DNA of 64,000 nucleotides from Variovorax sp. UMC13. Its GTDB lineage: Bacteria; Pseudomonadota; Gammaproteobacteria; Burkholderiales; Burkholderiaceae_C. Positions 10,105-18,505 of the stretch are shown piece after piece. The position numbers and the translations under genes are program-made. Below the pieces are notes generated by a model. That model was not told where the DNA came from, searched no databases, and saw only the letters and a list, made by a program, of their open reading frames with translations. Location: the NCBI RefSeq assembly GCF_014170375.1, contig NZ_LZZW01000003.1:186001-250000 (forward strand), read 5' to 3'. The first letter of the stretch is position 1, and every line of letters begins with the position of its first letter.

Positions 10105-10926
10105 TCAGTTCGACTGCAGCAGCGCGATCTCGCGGCGCAGGGCCTCGTTCTCGCGCGTGAGCTCGGCCACGCGCGCGCGCAGCGTCGTCAGCTCGTCGCC
10201 GGCATCGGCGTGGCTCTCGGCCGACGCTTCACCGGCGTCCGCCGCGGCCGCGTCCTCGCGCGGCTTGCGCTTGTTGGCTTCGCGCACGCGCTTGGCGGCC
10301 TGCTTGAGCTCGTCCTTGCCGCCGATGGCGGCGGCGGTCTGCTCCTCGGCCGGCAGGCTGGACACGGCGGCCGCGGCATTGAGCGTGATGGTGCCGGACT
10401 TGAGCGCGGCCACCACCTCGGGCGTGGCCTGCTTCTGGATCTTCTCGATCATCACCACCTGGCTGCTGCTCAGGCGCGCGGCCTTGGCGATGGCCTCGCG
10501 GCTGTCCAGCGGCGCGGGCGGCGGCGCGTCGTCGACGTCGAAGGGCGGGCCTTCGTCGGCCTCGTTCCCGGCCGGCGGGGACGGGGCGGCCGCGCGGGCG
10601 CGGCGCTCGGCCACGATTTCGCGCTTGCGCAGCGCCAGCACGCCGCGCTGGAAGTCCGAGACGCTGCGGCGGCCCAGGTGCTGGTCGATCATCCAGAGGT
10701 GCACGTCCTCGATGGTGCGGAAGCGCGGGTTCTGCACCGTCTGGAAGGGCAGGTCGTGCTTCTGGCAGATGCCGTAGCGGTTGTGGCCGTCGACCAGCAC
10801 GTTGCCCCACAGCACCAGCGCGTCGCGGCAGCCCTCGGCCAGCATGCTGCGTTCGAGCGCTTCGTATTCCTCCGGCGTCAGCGGGTCGATGTAGGCTTTG
10901 AGTTCTTCGTTGACGACGATGTCCAT
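10105..10926 (-). CDS. ParB-like N-terminal domain protein, orphan
   Basis: This 273-residue protein has a ParB/Srx-like N-terminal domain (residues 1-90). It includes LTPEEYEALERSMLAEGCRDAL and the VDGHNRYGIC segment typical of ParB-like nuclease domains. The middle is Pro/Ala/Asp-rich and the segment around KAARLSSSQVVMIEKIQK resembles a KorB/ParB helix-turn-helix. The C-terminus (about residues 238-270) is a coiled coil, LTTLRARVAELTRENEALRR. There is no ParA nearby, and the neighbours are not plasmid genes. The ATG at 10926 is preferred, but a GTG two codons upstream (10932) is possible. The function is unknown. Confidence 0.75.
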   Translation of the reverse strand: MDIVVNEELKAYIDPLTPEEYEALERSMLAEGCRDALVLWGNVLVDGHNRYGICQKHDLPFQTVQNPRFRTIEDVHLWMIDQHLGRRSVSDFQRGVLALRKREIVAERRARAAAPSPPAGNEADEGPPFDVDDAPPPAPLDSREAIAKAARLSSSQVVMIEKIQKQATPEVVAALKSGTITLNAAAAVSSLPAEEQTAAAIGGKDELKQAAKRVREANKRKPREDAAAADAGEASAESHADAGDELTTLRARVAELTRENEALRREIALLQSN

Positions 10927-11004
10927 GGGCACGGGATCCGGGAAATGAGCAGAAGGGCCGGCATTGTAGAGAGGGCCGCCGCGCCCATCGCCCGTGCCGG
11001 GTCT

Positions 11005-11637
11005 TCAGCTCGACAGCGGCATCGGCGTGAGCCGGCTGGCTTCGAGGCCCAGCGCGTCCATCACCCGCATCGCGGCATAGGCGTCGTTGGCGGCGTAGCA
11101 AACCTGGCCTTCGCTCAGCTGGCGGGCCGCCCAGTTGGATGTGGTCTGCTTGCGCGACTTGAGGAAGCGCTGGCCGAACACCAGCGCCACCGCGGTCTTC
11201 ACGCCCACCGAGTTGCGGTAGCCGCGGCGCTTGAACACCGTGTCGAGGTCGACCACGGCCTGCGGGTCGATGCCCAGCGTGTGGCGGATCTGGGTGCGGT
11301 CGCCGGCCAGGCCGAAGCCGACCTTGGTCAGCGCGCTCGAGGCCAGCAGGCTGGCCGCGGCGGCGCGGCAGACCGGGTCGTGCAGCTGGAACACCCAGGC
11401 CCGGTCGAGCGAGGCGAACTGCACCGTGTGCGGGCCGGTCGAGACCTCGTTCTTGAGAAAGGTCGGCTTGGATTCGGTATCGAATCCCACCACCCGCAGC
11501 GCGCCCAGCGCGGCCAGCGCCTGCTCGGCCTGCAGCGCGGTCGCGACCACGTCGATGTCGCGCATCTCGAGGCCGGCGAAGGGTTCGAGCAAGGCGATCT
11601 CGTCGCGTGTGGGCAGGGGCGGCGGGGCGTTGTTCAT
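11005..11637 (-). CDS. 3'-5' exonuclease, DEDD (RNase D-like) fold
   Basis: This is a 210-residue protein with an RNase D/WRN-type exonuclease domain. The first motif is VGFDTESKPTF, where Asp and Glu are metal ligands. The second region is AGDRTQIRHTLGI with VVDLDTVF, and the third is NWAARQLSEGQVCYAANDAYAAMRV, with the Tyr-x-x-x-Asp pattern. These complete a DEDDy active site. The HRDC domain of RNase D is absent. Its start at 11637 overlaps the stop of the TfoX-like gene by four bases (ATGA), so it belongs to the frmR-led transcript or a sub-operon of it. The nucleic-acid substrate is not evident. Confidence 0.88.
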   Translation of the reverse strand: MNNAPPPLPTRDEIALLEPFAGLEMRDIDVVATALQAEQALAALGALRVVGFDTESKPTFLKNEVSTGPHTVQFASLDRAWVFQLHDPVCRAAAASLLASSALTKVGFGLAGDRTQIRHTLGIDPQAVVDLDTVFKRRGYRNSVGVKTAVALVFGQRFLKSRKQTTSNWAARQLSEGQVCYAANDAYAAMRVMDALGLEASRLTPMPLSS

Positions 11638-12017
11638 GGTGCTTTCTTTGTCTTCTTCGCAGGGGCCTTGCGGGGTTTGGCGGGTTTGGGCGCGCCGGCG
11701 CGCAGCGCCGCCTCCCAGGCCCGACGGCCCCACAGGGTGGCGAGTTCGGCGTCGTCGAACAGGTCGGCCGGGGCCTCGCGGTACGACAGCCGGGCCGGCT
11801 TGCCCTGCCGCATGTAGCTGAAGTGTGGCAGCTGCAGCGCATCGAAATGCGGGGCGCTCTGGTCGTCGGCCTTGAGGTAGAGCACGTCGCCCAGCACCAG
11901 CGCGATCATCCGCCCGTCGTGGAACACGCCGTGGCCGCCGAACATGCGGCGCGCCTGGATGCGCCCCAGGCCCTGGAACACCTCGTGCAGGCTGTCGACG
12001 AAGGCGGCGGAGGCCAT
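11634..12017 (-). CDS. TfoX N-terminal domain protein
   Basis: This 127-residue protein is a TfoX/Sxy N-terminal domain protein. The segment IQARRMFGGHGVFHDGRMIALVLGDVLYLKAD is the family hallmark, recognised here by RRMFGG and GVFHDG. The C-terminal TfoX domain is missing, and the tail is Lys/Pro/Ala-rich, as in many stand-alone members. TfoX is a competence activator in gammaproteobacteria; stand-alone N-terminal domains have no settled role. It follows fghA by six bases and overlaps the exonuclease start, so its expression is probably linked to the formaldehyde genes. Confidence 0.85.
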   Translation of the reverse strand: MASAAFVDSLHEVFQGLGRIQARRMFGGHGVFHDGRMIALVLGDVLYLKADDQSAPHFDALQLPHFSYMRQGKPARLSYREAPADLFDDAELATLWGRRAWEAALRAGAPKPAKPRKAPAKKTKKAP

Positions 12018-12023
12018 CGCCGC

Positions 12024-12881
12024 TCAGCGCGCGAGCTGCGCGGCGTGGTGCCGCAGGTGGTCGGCCATGAAGCTCTGGATGAAGTAGTAGCCGTGGTCGT
12101 AGCCCGCGTGGCGGCGCAGCGTGAGCGGCTGGCCGATGTGTTCGCAGGCGGCCTCGAACAGCTGCGGGTGCAGCTGCTCGGCCAGGAATTTGTCGGCCAG
12201 GCCCTGGTCGATCAGGATGCCCGCGGGATAGGGCGCGACCGGCTGGTTGTCCATCAGCACCGTGGCATCGTGTTCGAGCCAGGCCGAACGGTCGGCGCCG
12301 AGGTAGCCGGTGAAGGCCTTCTCGCCCCAGGGGCAGCGCGTGGGCGCGCAGATCGGCGCAAAGGCCGAGAGCGACTTGAACAGCCCCGGGTGGCGCAGCG
12401 CCAGCGTGAGCGCGCCATGGCCGCCCATCGAGTGGCCGGACAGGCCGACGCGCTGCAGGTCGATGCCGCACTGCGCGCCCAGCAGGGGCAGCAGTTCGCC
12501 GATCAGGTAGCTCTCCATGCGCCAATGCGTGGCCCAGGGGGCCTGCGTGGCGTCGAGGTAGAAGCCGGCGCCGACACCGAAGTCCCAGGCCTCGGCCTCG
12601 CCGGGCGCGTTGGCGCCGCGCGGGCTGGTGTCGGGCGCGACCAGGGCCAGGCCCAGTTCGGCCGCGAGCCGCTGCGCGCCGGCCTTGACCATGAAGGTCT
12701 CCTCGTTGCAGGTCAGGCCCGCGAGGTAGACCAGCGCCGGCACCGGGCCGTCGGCGGCCTGCGGCGGCAGGAAGACCGAGAAGCGCATCGGCAGGCCGAT
12801 CTCGCGCGAGGCATGTTCGTGGAAGCGCTGCGTGCCGCCGAAGCAGGCGTGCTCGGACAGGGTCTTCAAGGTGTCGCTCAT
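12024..12881 (-). CDS. fghA: S-formylglutathione hydrolase
   Basis: This 285-residue alpha/beta hydrolase splits S-formylglutathione to formate and glutathione, the second step of glutathione-dependent formaldehyde oxidation. The nucleophile elbow GLSGHSMGGHGAL is intact, YLAGLTCNEETFMVKAGAQ is the family signature around residues 52-70, and an Asp and His follow (RHAGYDHGYYFI contains the His region). The length matches the esterase D family. It lies 10 bases downstream of the dehydrogenase gene on the same strand, the usual order of the pathway. Confidence 0.95.
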   Translation of the reverse strand: MSDTLKTLSEHACFGGTQRFHEHASREIGLPMRFSVFLPPQAADGPVPALVYLAGLTCNEETFMVKAGAQRLAAELGLALVAPDTSPRGANAPGEAEAWDFGVGAGFYLDATQAPWATHWRMESYLIGELLPLLGAQCGIDLQRVGLSGHSMGGHGALTLALRHPGLFKSLSAFAPICAPTRCPWGEKAFTGYLGADRSAWLEHDATVLMDNQPVAPYPAGILIDQGLADKFLAEQLHPQLFEAACEHIGQPLTLRRHAGYDHGYYFIQSFMADHLRHHAAQLAR

Positions 12882-12891
12882 CGCGCGCCGA

Positions 12892-14043
<1,152 letters not shown>

Positions 14044-14325
14044 TCACCGGAGGTAGGTGCGCACCAGCGTGGTCATGTCCTGCACCCGCTGCGCGTGGCG
14101 CGGGTCGGCGTCGCCGTCTGCCGACGGGCCGAACTCCTCGCGGATGTGCGACTCGAGCACCTCGGACATCAGCCCGTTGACGGCGCCGCGGATCGCCGCG
14201 AGCTGCTGCAGCACGCTGCCGCATTCGGCGCCGGCTTCCAGCGCCCGTTCGAGCGCGTCGGCCTGGCCGCGGATGCGACGCACGCGCAGCACGGCCTTTT
14301 TCTTCTCGTCGGGTGAATGGGGCAT
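14044..14325 (-). CDS. frmR: Formaldehyde-responsive repressor FrmR
   Basis: This 93-residue protein belongs to the CsoR/RcnR family of all-helical repressors. It retains Pro2, Cys35 and His60. In E. coli FrmR, formaldehyde cross-links Pro2 to Cys35 and so releases DNA. The set, together with the adjacent formaldehyde dehydrogenase, separates FrmR from copper (CsoR) and nickel/cobalt (RcnR) sensors. It is first in the left-going operon and has a G/C-tract operator immediately upstream. A 42-base gap separates it from frmA. Confidence 0.93.
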   Translation of the reverse strand: MPHSPDEKKKAVLRVRRIRGQADALERALEAGAECGSVLQQLAAIRGAVNGLMSEVLESHIREEFGPSADGDADPRHAQRVQDMTTLVRTYLR

Positions 14326-14335
14326 GCTGCGAGTG

Positions 14336-14353
14336 TATACCCCCCGGGAGTAT
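14336..14353. promoter_or_regulatory. Probable FrmR operator
   Basis: The sequence TATACCCCCCGGGAGTAT is an imperfect inverted repeat with ATAC-C/G-tract half-sites, the form of CsoR/RcnR/FrmR operators. It lies 10 bases upstream of the frmR start codon, where a repressor would block its own transcription, and 64 bases before the divergent aroQ start. Binding by FrmR is inferred from family preference and position. Confidence 0.75.
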
Positions 14354-14417
14354 GGTTCGTGAGGATTCGCATCGCGCCTGGCCTAAGATGCCAGGCCCCA
14401 GCAGCCAGACCTTCCAG

Positions 14418-14861
14418 ATGAAGACCATCCTCGTTCTCAACGGCCCCAACCTCAACCTGCTCGGCACCCGCGAGCCCGCGCAGTATGGCCACGACACCCT
14501 GCCCGACGTCGAGCGCCTGTGCGCCGAGGCCGGCACGAAACTCGGCGTGGCCATCGAATGTCGCCAGACCAACCACGAGGGCACGCTGGTCGACTGGCTG
14601 CACGAAGCCGGCCGCGAAGTCGCGGCGGGGCGCATGCTCGGCGTGGTGCTCAACGCCGGTGCCTACACCCACACCTCGGTGGCGCTGCACGATGCCATCA
14701 AGGGCGCCAGCGTGCCGGTGATCGAGCTGCACATCTCCAACGTGCATGCGCGCGAGGCCTTCCGCCACCATTCGTTCATCTCGCCGGCGGCGCGCGGCAT
14801 CATCGTCGGGCTGGGCGTCAAGGGCTATGCGCTGGCGATCGAGGCCCTGACCCAGCTATGA
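14418..14861 (+). CDS. aroQ: Type II 3-dehydroquinate dehydratase
   Basis: This 147-residue enzyme dehydrates 3-dehydroquinate to 3-dehydroshikimate in the shikimate pathway. The type II signatures are complete: LNGPNLNLLGTREP at residues 6-19 with the lid residues and the catalytic Tyr nearby, NHEGTLVDWLHEA, LNAGAYTHTSVALHDAI, and the catalytic His region IELHISNVHAREAFRHHS. The length is standard. The stop overlaps the start of tag by four bases (ATGA), indicating a two-gene transcript. It is divergent from frmR. Confidence 0.96.
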   Translation: MKTILVLNGPNLNLLGTREPAQYGHDTLPDVERLCAEAGTKLGVAIECRQTNHEGTLVDWLHEAGREVAAGRMLGVVLNAGAYTHTSVALHDAIKGASVPVIELHISNVHAREAFRHHSFISPAARGIIVGLGVKGYALAIEALTQL

Positions 14862-15490
14862 GCCTGGCCGAAGGGCTGTTCGCCGACGACGAGGGCGCGC
14901 CGCGCTGCCGCTGGTGCGAGGCCACGCCCGCCTACCGGCACTACCACGACCATGAATGGGGCTTCCCGGTCACCGACGACCGGCGGCTGTTCGAGAAGCT
15001 GTGTCTCGAGGGCTTCCAGGCCGGCCTGAGCTGGCTCACGATCCTCAACAAGCGCGAGAACTTCCGCCAGGCCTTCGCCAACTTCCAGGCCGAAGCGCTG
15101 GTGCGCTTCGGCGAGGCCGACGTGGCGCGCCTGCTGGCCGACGCGGGCATCGTGCGGCACCGCGGCAAGATCGAGTCGACGCTGAACAATGCGCGCCGCG
15201 TGCTCGAGCTGCGCGAGGAATTCGGTTCGCTGGCCGCCTATGCCTGGGGCTACGAGCCGGAGCCGTCGACGCGGCCGAAGAAGATGACCTTGGCGGCATT
15301 GCGCACCTTCACCACCTCGGCCGAATCGATCGCGATGTCGAAGGACCTGAAGAAGCGCGGCTGGAGCTTCGTCGGCCCCACCACCGTCTACGCCTTCATG
15401 CAGGCCATGGGCCTGGTCAACGACCACATCGAAGGCTGCGGCGCGCGGGAGCAGGCGCTGCAGGCGCGGCGCGAACTCAAGCGACCCTAA
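14858..15490 (+). CDS. tag: DNA-3-methyladenine glycosylase I
   Basis: This 210-residue base-excision repair enzyme removes 3-methyladenine from DNA. The N-terminal zinc-binding segment CRWCEATPAYRHYHDHEWG, the helix GFQAGLSWLTILNKRENFR and the C-terminal KRGWSFVGPTTVYAFMQAMG are characteristic of Tag. Zinc ligands are expected at the N-terminal Cys and His and at the C-terminal His/Cys in NDHIEGC. It is translationally coupled to aroQ. Its stop overlaps the end of the convergent HipA-like gene by four bases. Confidence 0.95.
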   Translation: MSLAEGLFADDEGAPRCRWCEATPAYRHYHDHEWGFPVTDDRRLFEKLCLEGFQAGLSWLTILNKRENFRQAFANFQAEALVRFGEADVARLLADAGIVRHRGKIESTLNNARRVLELREEFGSLAAYAWGYEPEPSTRPKKMTLAALRTFTTSAESIAMSKDLKKRGWSFVGPTTVYAFMQAMGLVNDHIEGCGAREQALQARRELKRP

Positions 15491-16872
15491 TCGCGTCGGT
15501 GGGTCGCCGAGCTCGGCAGCAGGGGCAGGACGAAGGCCTCGGCCGCGGCGAGGTTCCTGGCAGCCAAGGCACGGAAGGGTCTGGAAACGGGCGCCTCCAC
15601 CCGGCCTTGGTGCACCGCCGTCCAGAACCGCCGGGCCGCATCGAGCGCGGAGGACCACACTTCGGGCTTGGCGCCGATGGTGCCGAGCCGGGGCGTGATC
15701 GGAAGCAGGTCAGGATCCACGCCGCCACCGATGGGCGCATAGCGCATCGGCAGGATGTCGTAGGCCGGCGCCACGCCCGCGTAGCCGCCTTCCTCGCGCA
15801 GCAGGAAGGAGATGTTGTCGAAATGGCGGTCGCCATTGCCGATGAGTTCGCTGAATGCCGCCATGACGTCGATGTGTCGCGCGCCGCTGGCCGGCAGGTA
15901 GCGGGCCTGCACGCATCGCGCCGCGAACTCCGACCAGGTGTCGCGCGCGCCGAAGAACTCGTCGTCGATCGCGCCGCACGACAGCATGCCGATGCGGCCA
16001 TGGCGCTCCTGGCGGTCGAAACGCTGGACTTCCAGGAACACGTAGTCGCCTGCCATCGACAAACGACTTCGCGCCGCCGGCACGCCGACGGCCGCGAGCG
16101 AGCGCAGCGCCAGGTCCTCGAGCGGCAGCAGGGCGGCCATCCGACTGCCCTGTCGGGCGAACTTCACGATCACATGGCCCAGGTCTTGAACAAGGCCGAG
16201 GAACTTCGGCTGTTCTCCTCCGGCGCTCGATCCGTAGGCCGCATCCTTGAGCTGGTTCGCCATCGCGACGAAGTGCGCCGGCTTGTCCGCCGATCGCGTG
16301 GGCACCAACTGGCGAAAGTCCATCTCTCGTTGCAGGCCGGCGTCGCCGTAGACCAGGTTGCCGGGCAGGTTCAGTCCACGTGTGAAGAGGTAGGCCACGC
16401 GGTGGTCGTCGTTCCAGTCCTTCAGGTTGTCGGGGAACTGCATGTCCGAGGCCGCGGCGCGCGCCACCTGGCGACCCAGGAAGCCGGAAGGCGACGCGAA
16501 AGCCATGTACGGCGGAAGTCCGCCATACAAGGTGGTTCGGGTCGGGCGACGCTCCAGCGTGGCGCCGCCGCCGAGGAATTCGACCGTCGCGAAAGGCGCC
16601 ATCGTCCCCTGGTCCGAGATCCGGTAGATGTTCTGCCGTGCACCCAGGCCGCCCGGCAGCTGGCGCAGCAGGGCGTAGCGGGGTGTGCGGTCGCCCGTGA
16701 TCCGGAAGGCGCTCAGCGTGTCCGGATGGGCCTGAATAGTTCGAGACAGCGTCGGCTGGCTGATGCCGAGGGCCGCAGTGAGCGACTGGGCGGAGCGGGC
16801 TTCGTGGCGCAGAAGGCGTTCCAGCGCTTGATGGCGCTGCGCCTTGTCTGGTGTACCGGTGCCGGCGGCCAT
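15487..16872 (-). CDS. HipA/YjjJ-type serine/threonine kinase with N-terminal winged helix
   Basis: This 461-residue protein has an N-terminal winged-helix domain (about residues 10-60; LTAALGISQPTLSRTIQ is the recognition region) fused to a HipA-like kinase. Kinase landmarks are the Gly/Ser loop with EQPK at 214-223, Lys237 in IVKF, the catalytic NGDRHFDN at 346-353 and the metal-binding AYDILP at 370-375. This is the layout of E. coli YjjJ (HipH), which has no separate HipB antitoxin gene. No HipB-like gene is next to it here. The fused DNA-binding domain may let it control itself, and tandem TGAAT repeats lie at its promoter. The ATG at 16872 is chosen because the family begins shortly before the winged helix. 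Whether it is toxic is unknown. Confidence 0.87.
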   Translation of the reverse strand: MAAGTGTPDKAQRHQALERLLRHEARSAQSLTAALGISQPTLSRTIQAHPDTLSAFRITGDRTPRYALLRQLPGGLGARQNIYRISDQGTMAPFATVEFLGGGATLERRPTRTTLYGGLPPYMAFASPSGFLGRQVARAAASDMQFPDNLKDWNDDHRVAYLFTRGLNLPGNLVYGDAGLQREMDFRQLVPTRSADKPAHFVAMANQLKDAAYGSSAGGEQPKFLGLVQDLGHVIVKFARQGSRMAALLPLEDLALRSLAAVGVPAARSRLSMAGDYVFLEVQRFDRQERHGRIGMLSCGAIDDEFFGARDTWSEFAARCVQARYLPASGARHIDVMAAFSELIGNGDRHFDNISFLLREEGGYAGVAPAYDILPMRYAPIGGGVDPDLLPITPRLGTIGAKPEVWSSALDAARRFWTAVHQGRVEAPVSRPFRALAARNLAAAEAFVLPLLPSSATHRRD

Positions 16873-16880
16873 GGTCGGGA

Positions 16881-16912
16881 TGAATAGCCCATGAATAGTT
16901 CGCTGAATTTTA
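16881..16912 (-). promoter_or_regulatory. TGAAT direct repeats and -10 element upstream of the HipA-like gene
   Basis: On the plus strand, TGAATAG occurs at 16881 and 16892 and TGAATTT at 16904, spaced 11 and 12 bases, about one helical turn. A further copy, TGAATAGTTCG, at 16733-16743 inside the coding region is identical over 11 bases to that at 16892-16902. On the minus strand, TAAAAT (16912-16907) preceded by TG could be a -10 box. No convincing -35 box was seen. The tandem arrangement suggests binding of a winged-helix protein, possibly the encoded one. This is inference. Confidence 0.5.
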
Positions 16913-16930
16913 CAGGAACCATTCGGTGCA

Positions 16931-16952
16931 CGCGGCATGCCCGCATGCCGCG
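16931..16952 (-). other. Nine-base-stem hairpin downstream of spoVR
   Basis: CGCGGCATG and CATGCCGCG form a perfect nine-base stem with a CCCG loop. It lies about 20 bases past the spoVR stop on the minus strand. There is no U-tract, so it may stabilise the spoVR mRNA 3' end or act with Rho rather than be a classical terminator. It also lies directly upstream of the HipA-like promoter region. Confidence 0.5.
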
Positions 16953-16972
16953 GCAAGCCGTGTCGGGCCGAC

Positions 16973-18505
16973 CTAGCGGCTGCGCGTCGCCGCCGCCGTC
17001 TCGCGTAGCGTGACGCGCCCCTGCGCGTCCACGCTTTCCAGCCGTACGTCGAAGCCCCAGAGCCGCGCCACGTGCTTGAGCACCTCGGGCGTGCCCTCGT
17101 GCAGCGGCAGGCCGTTGCGCTGCACATGGCGCAGCGTGAGCGAGCGGTCGCCGCGCAGGTCGACGTTCCAGACCTGGATGTCGGGTTCGCGGCTGCCGAT
17201 GTCGTACTGGCGCGAGAGCGATTCACGCAGCGCCTGGTAGCCGCTGTCGTCGTGGATCGCCGAGATCTCGAGCTCGGGCTCGGCCGCATGGTCGCGCACC
17301 GCGAACAGCCGGAAGTCGCGCATGGTCTTGGGGCTCAGGAACTGGCCGACGAAGCTCTCGTCCTTGTAGTTGCGCATCGCATGGTCGAGCGTCGTGACCC
17401 AGTCGGTGCCGGCGTAGTCGGGGAACCAGCGCCGGTCCTCCTCGGTCGGCTTCTCGCAGATGCGGCGCAGCTCGGTGAACATCGCGAAGCCCAGCGCATA
17501 GGGGTTGATGCCACTGTAGGCGCGGTGGCCCACGGGCGGCTGGTAGACCACGCTGGTGTGGGAGCGCAGCCACTCGATCATGAAGCCGTCGGCGAGCTGG
17601 CCCTTGTCGTACATGGTGTTGAGCAGCGTGTAGTGCCAGAAGGTGGCCCAGCCCTCGTTCATCACCTGCGTCTGGCGCTGCGGATAGAAGTACTGCGCGA
17701 CCTTGCGCACGATGCGCACCACCTCGCGCTGCCAGGGTTCGAGCAGGGCCGCGTTCTTCTCGATGAAGTACAGCAGGTTTTCCTGCGGCTCGGCCGGGAA
17801 GCGGCGCGCGGCGTCGACGTCGGTCGCGGTCTCGATGCGGCGCGGCAGCGTGCGCCAGAGGTCGTTGACCTGCTGCTGCAGGTGGTGCTCGCGCTCGGCG
17901 CGCTGGCTGATCTCCTGCGCCAGCGAGCGCTTCTGCGGCCGGCGGTAGCGGTCGACGCCGTAGTTCATCAGCGCATGGCAGGAATCGAGCAGTTCCTCCA
18001 CCGCATCGATGCCGTGGCGTTCCTCGCACTCGCTGATGTAGTTCCGCGCGTAGACCAGGTAATCGATGATCGAGGACGCGTCGGTCCACATCCGGAACAG
18101 GTAGTTGCCCTTGAAGAAGCTGTTGTGGCCGTAGGCCGCATGGGCGATCACCAGCGCCTGCATCGCCATGGTGTTCTCTTCCATGAGGTAGGCGATGCAG
18201 GGGTCGGAGTTGATCACGATCTCGTAGGCCAGCCCCATGTGGCCGCGGCGGTAGTTCTTCTCGGTCGCGATGAACTGCTTGCCGTAGGACCAGTGGCGGT
18301 AGATCACCGGCATGCCGACGCTGGCGTAGGCATCCATCATCTGCTCGGCCGTGATGATCTCCAGCTGGATCGGGTAGGTGTCGAGCTTGAAGGACTCGGC
18401 GGTGCGCCGGATCTCCTGGTGGTAGGTCTCGATCAGCTCGAAGGTCCAGTCCGACGGGCTCGGCAGCACGGCCTTGGCGCCCGCCGGGTGCAGCAGCTCG
18501 GTCAT
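16973..18505 (-). CDS. SpoVR family protein
   Basis: This 510-residue protein belongs to the SpoVR/YcgB family, found in non-sporulating bacteria beside prkA and yeaH. Family landmarks include MPVIYRHWSYGKQF near residue 60, GLAYEIVINSDPCIAYLMEEN, HAAYGHNSFFKGNYLF and QVMNEGWATFWHYT. Several conserved His and Glu residues in these segments suggest metal binding. The biochemical role is not established. The start overlaps the stop of the yeaH-like gene by four bases (ATGA), so the three genes are one operon. Confidence 0.94.
   Translation of the reverse strand: MTELLHPAGAKAVLPSPSDWTFELIETYHQEIRRTAESFKLDTYPIQLEIITAEQMMDAYASVGMPVIYRHWSYGKQFIATEKNYRRGHMGLAYEIVINSDPCIAYLMEENTMAMQALVIAHAAYGHNSFFKGNYLFRMWTDASSIIDYLVYARNYISECEERHGIDAVEELLDSCHALMNYGVDRYRRPQKRSLAQEISQRAEREHHLQQQVNDLWRTLPRRIETATDVDAARRFPAEPQENLLYFIEKNAALLEPWQREVVRIVRKVAQYFYPQRQTQVMNEGWATFWHYTLLNTMYDKGQLADGFMIEWLRSHTSVVYQPPVGHRAYSGINPYALGFAMFTELRRICEKPTEEDRRWFPDYAGTDWVTTLDHAMRNYKDESFVGQFLSPKTMRDFRLFAVRDHAAEPELEISAIHDDSGYQALRESLSRQYDIGSREPDIQVWNVDLRGDRSLTLRHVQRNGLPLHEGTPEVLKHVARLWGFDVRLESVDAQGRVTLRETAAATRSR

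Noticed and set aside
11638..12525. Upstream extension of the exonuclease frame
   Set aside because: It would run through the TfoX-like and fghA genes in another frame. The ATG at 11637 overlaps the preceding stop by four bases and gives a normal domain.
16873..17289. Upstream extension of the HipA-like frame
   Set aside because: It crosses the promoter repeats and the end of spoVR in another frame. The extension has no domain.
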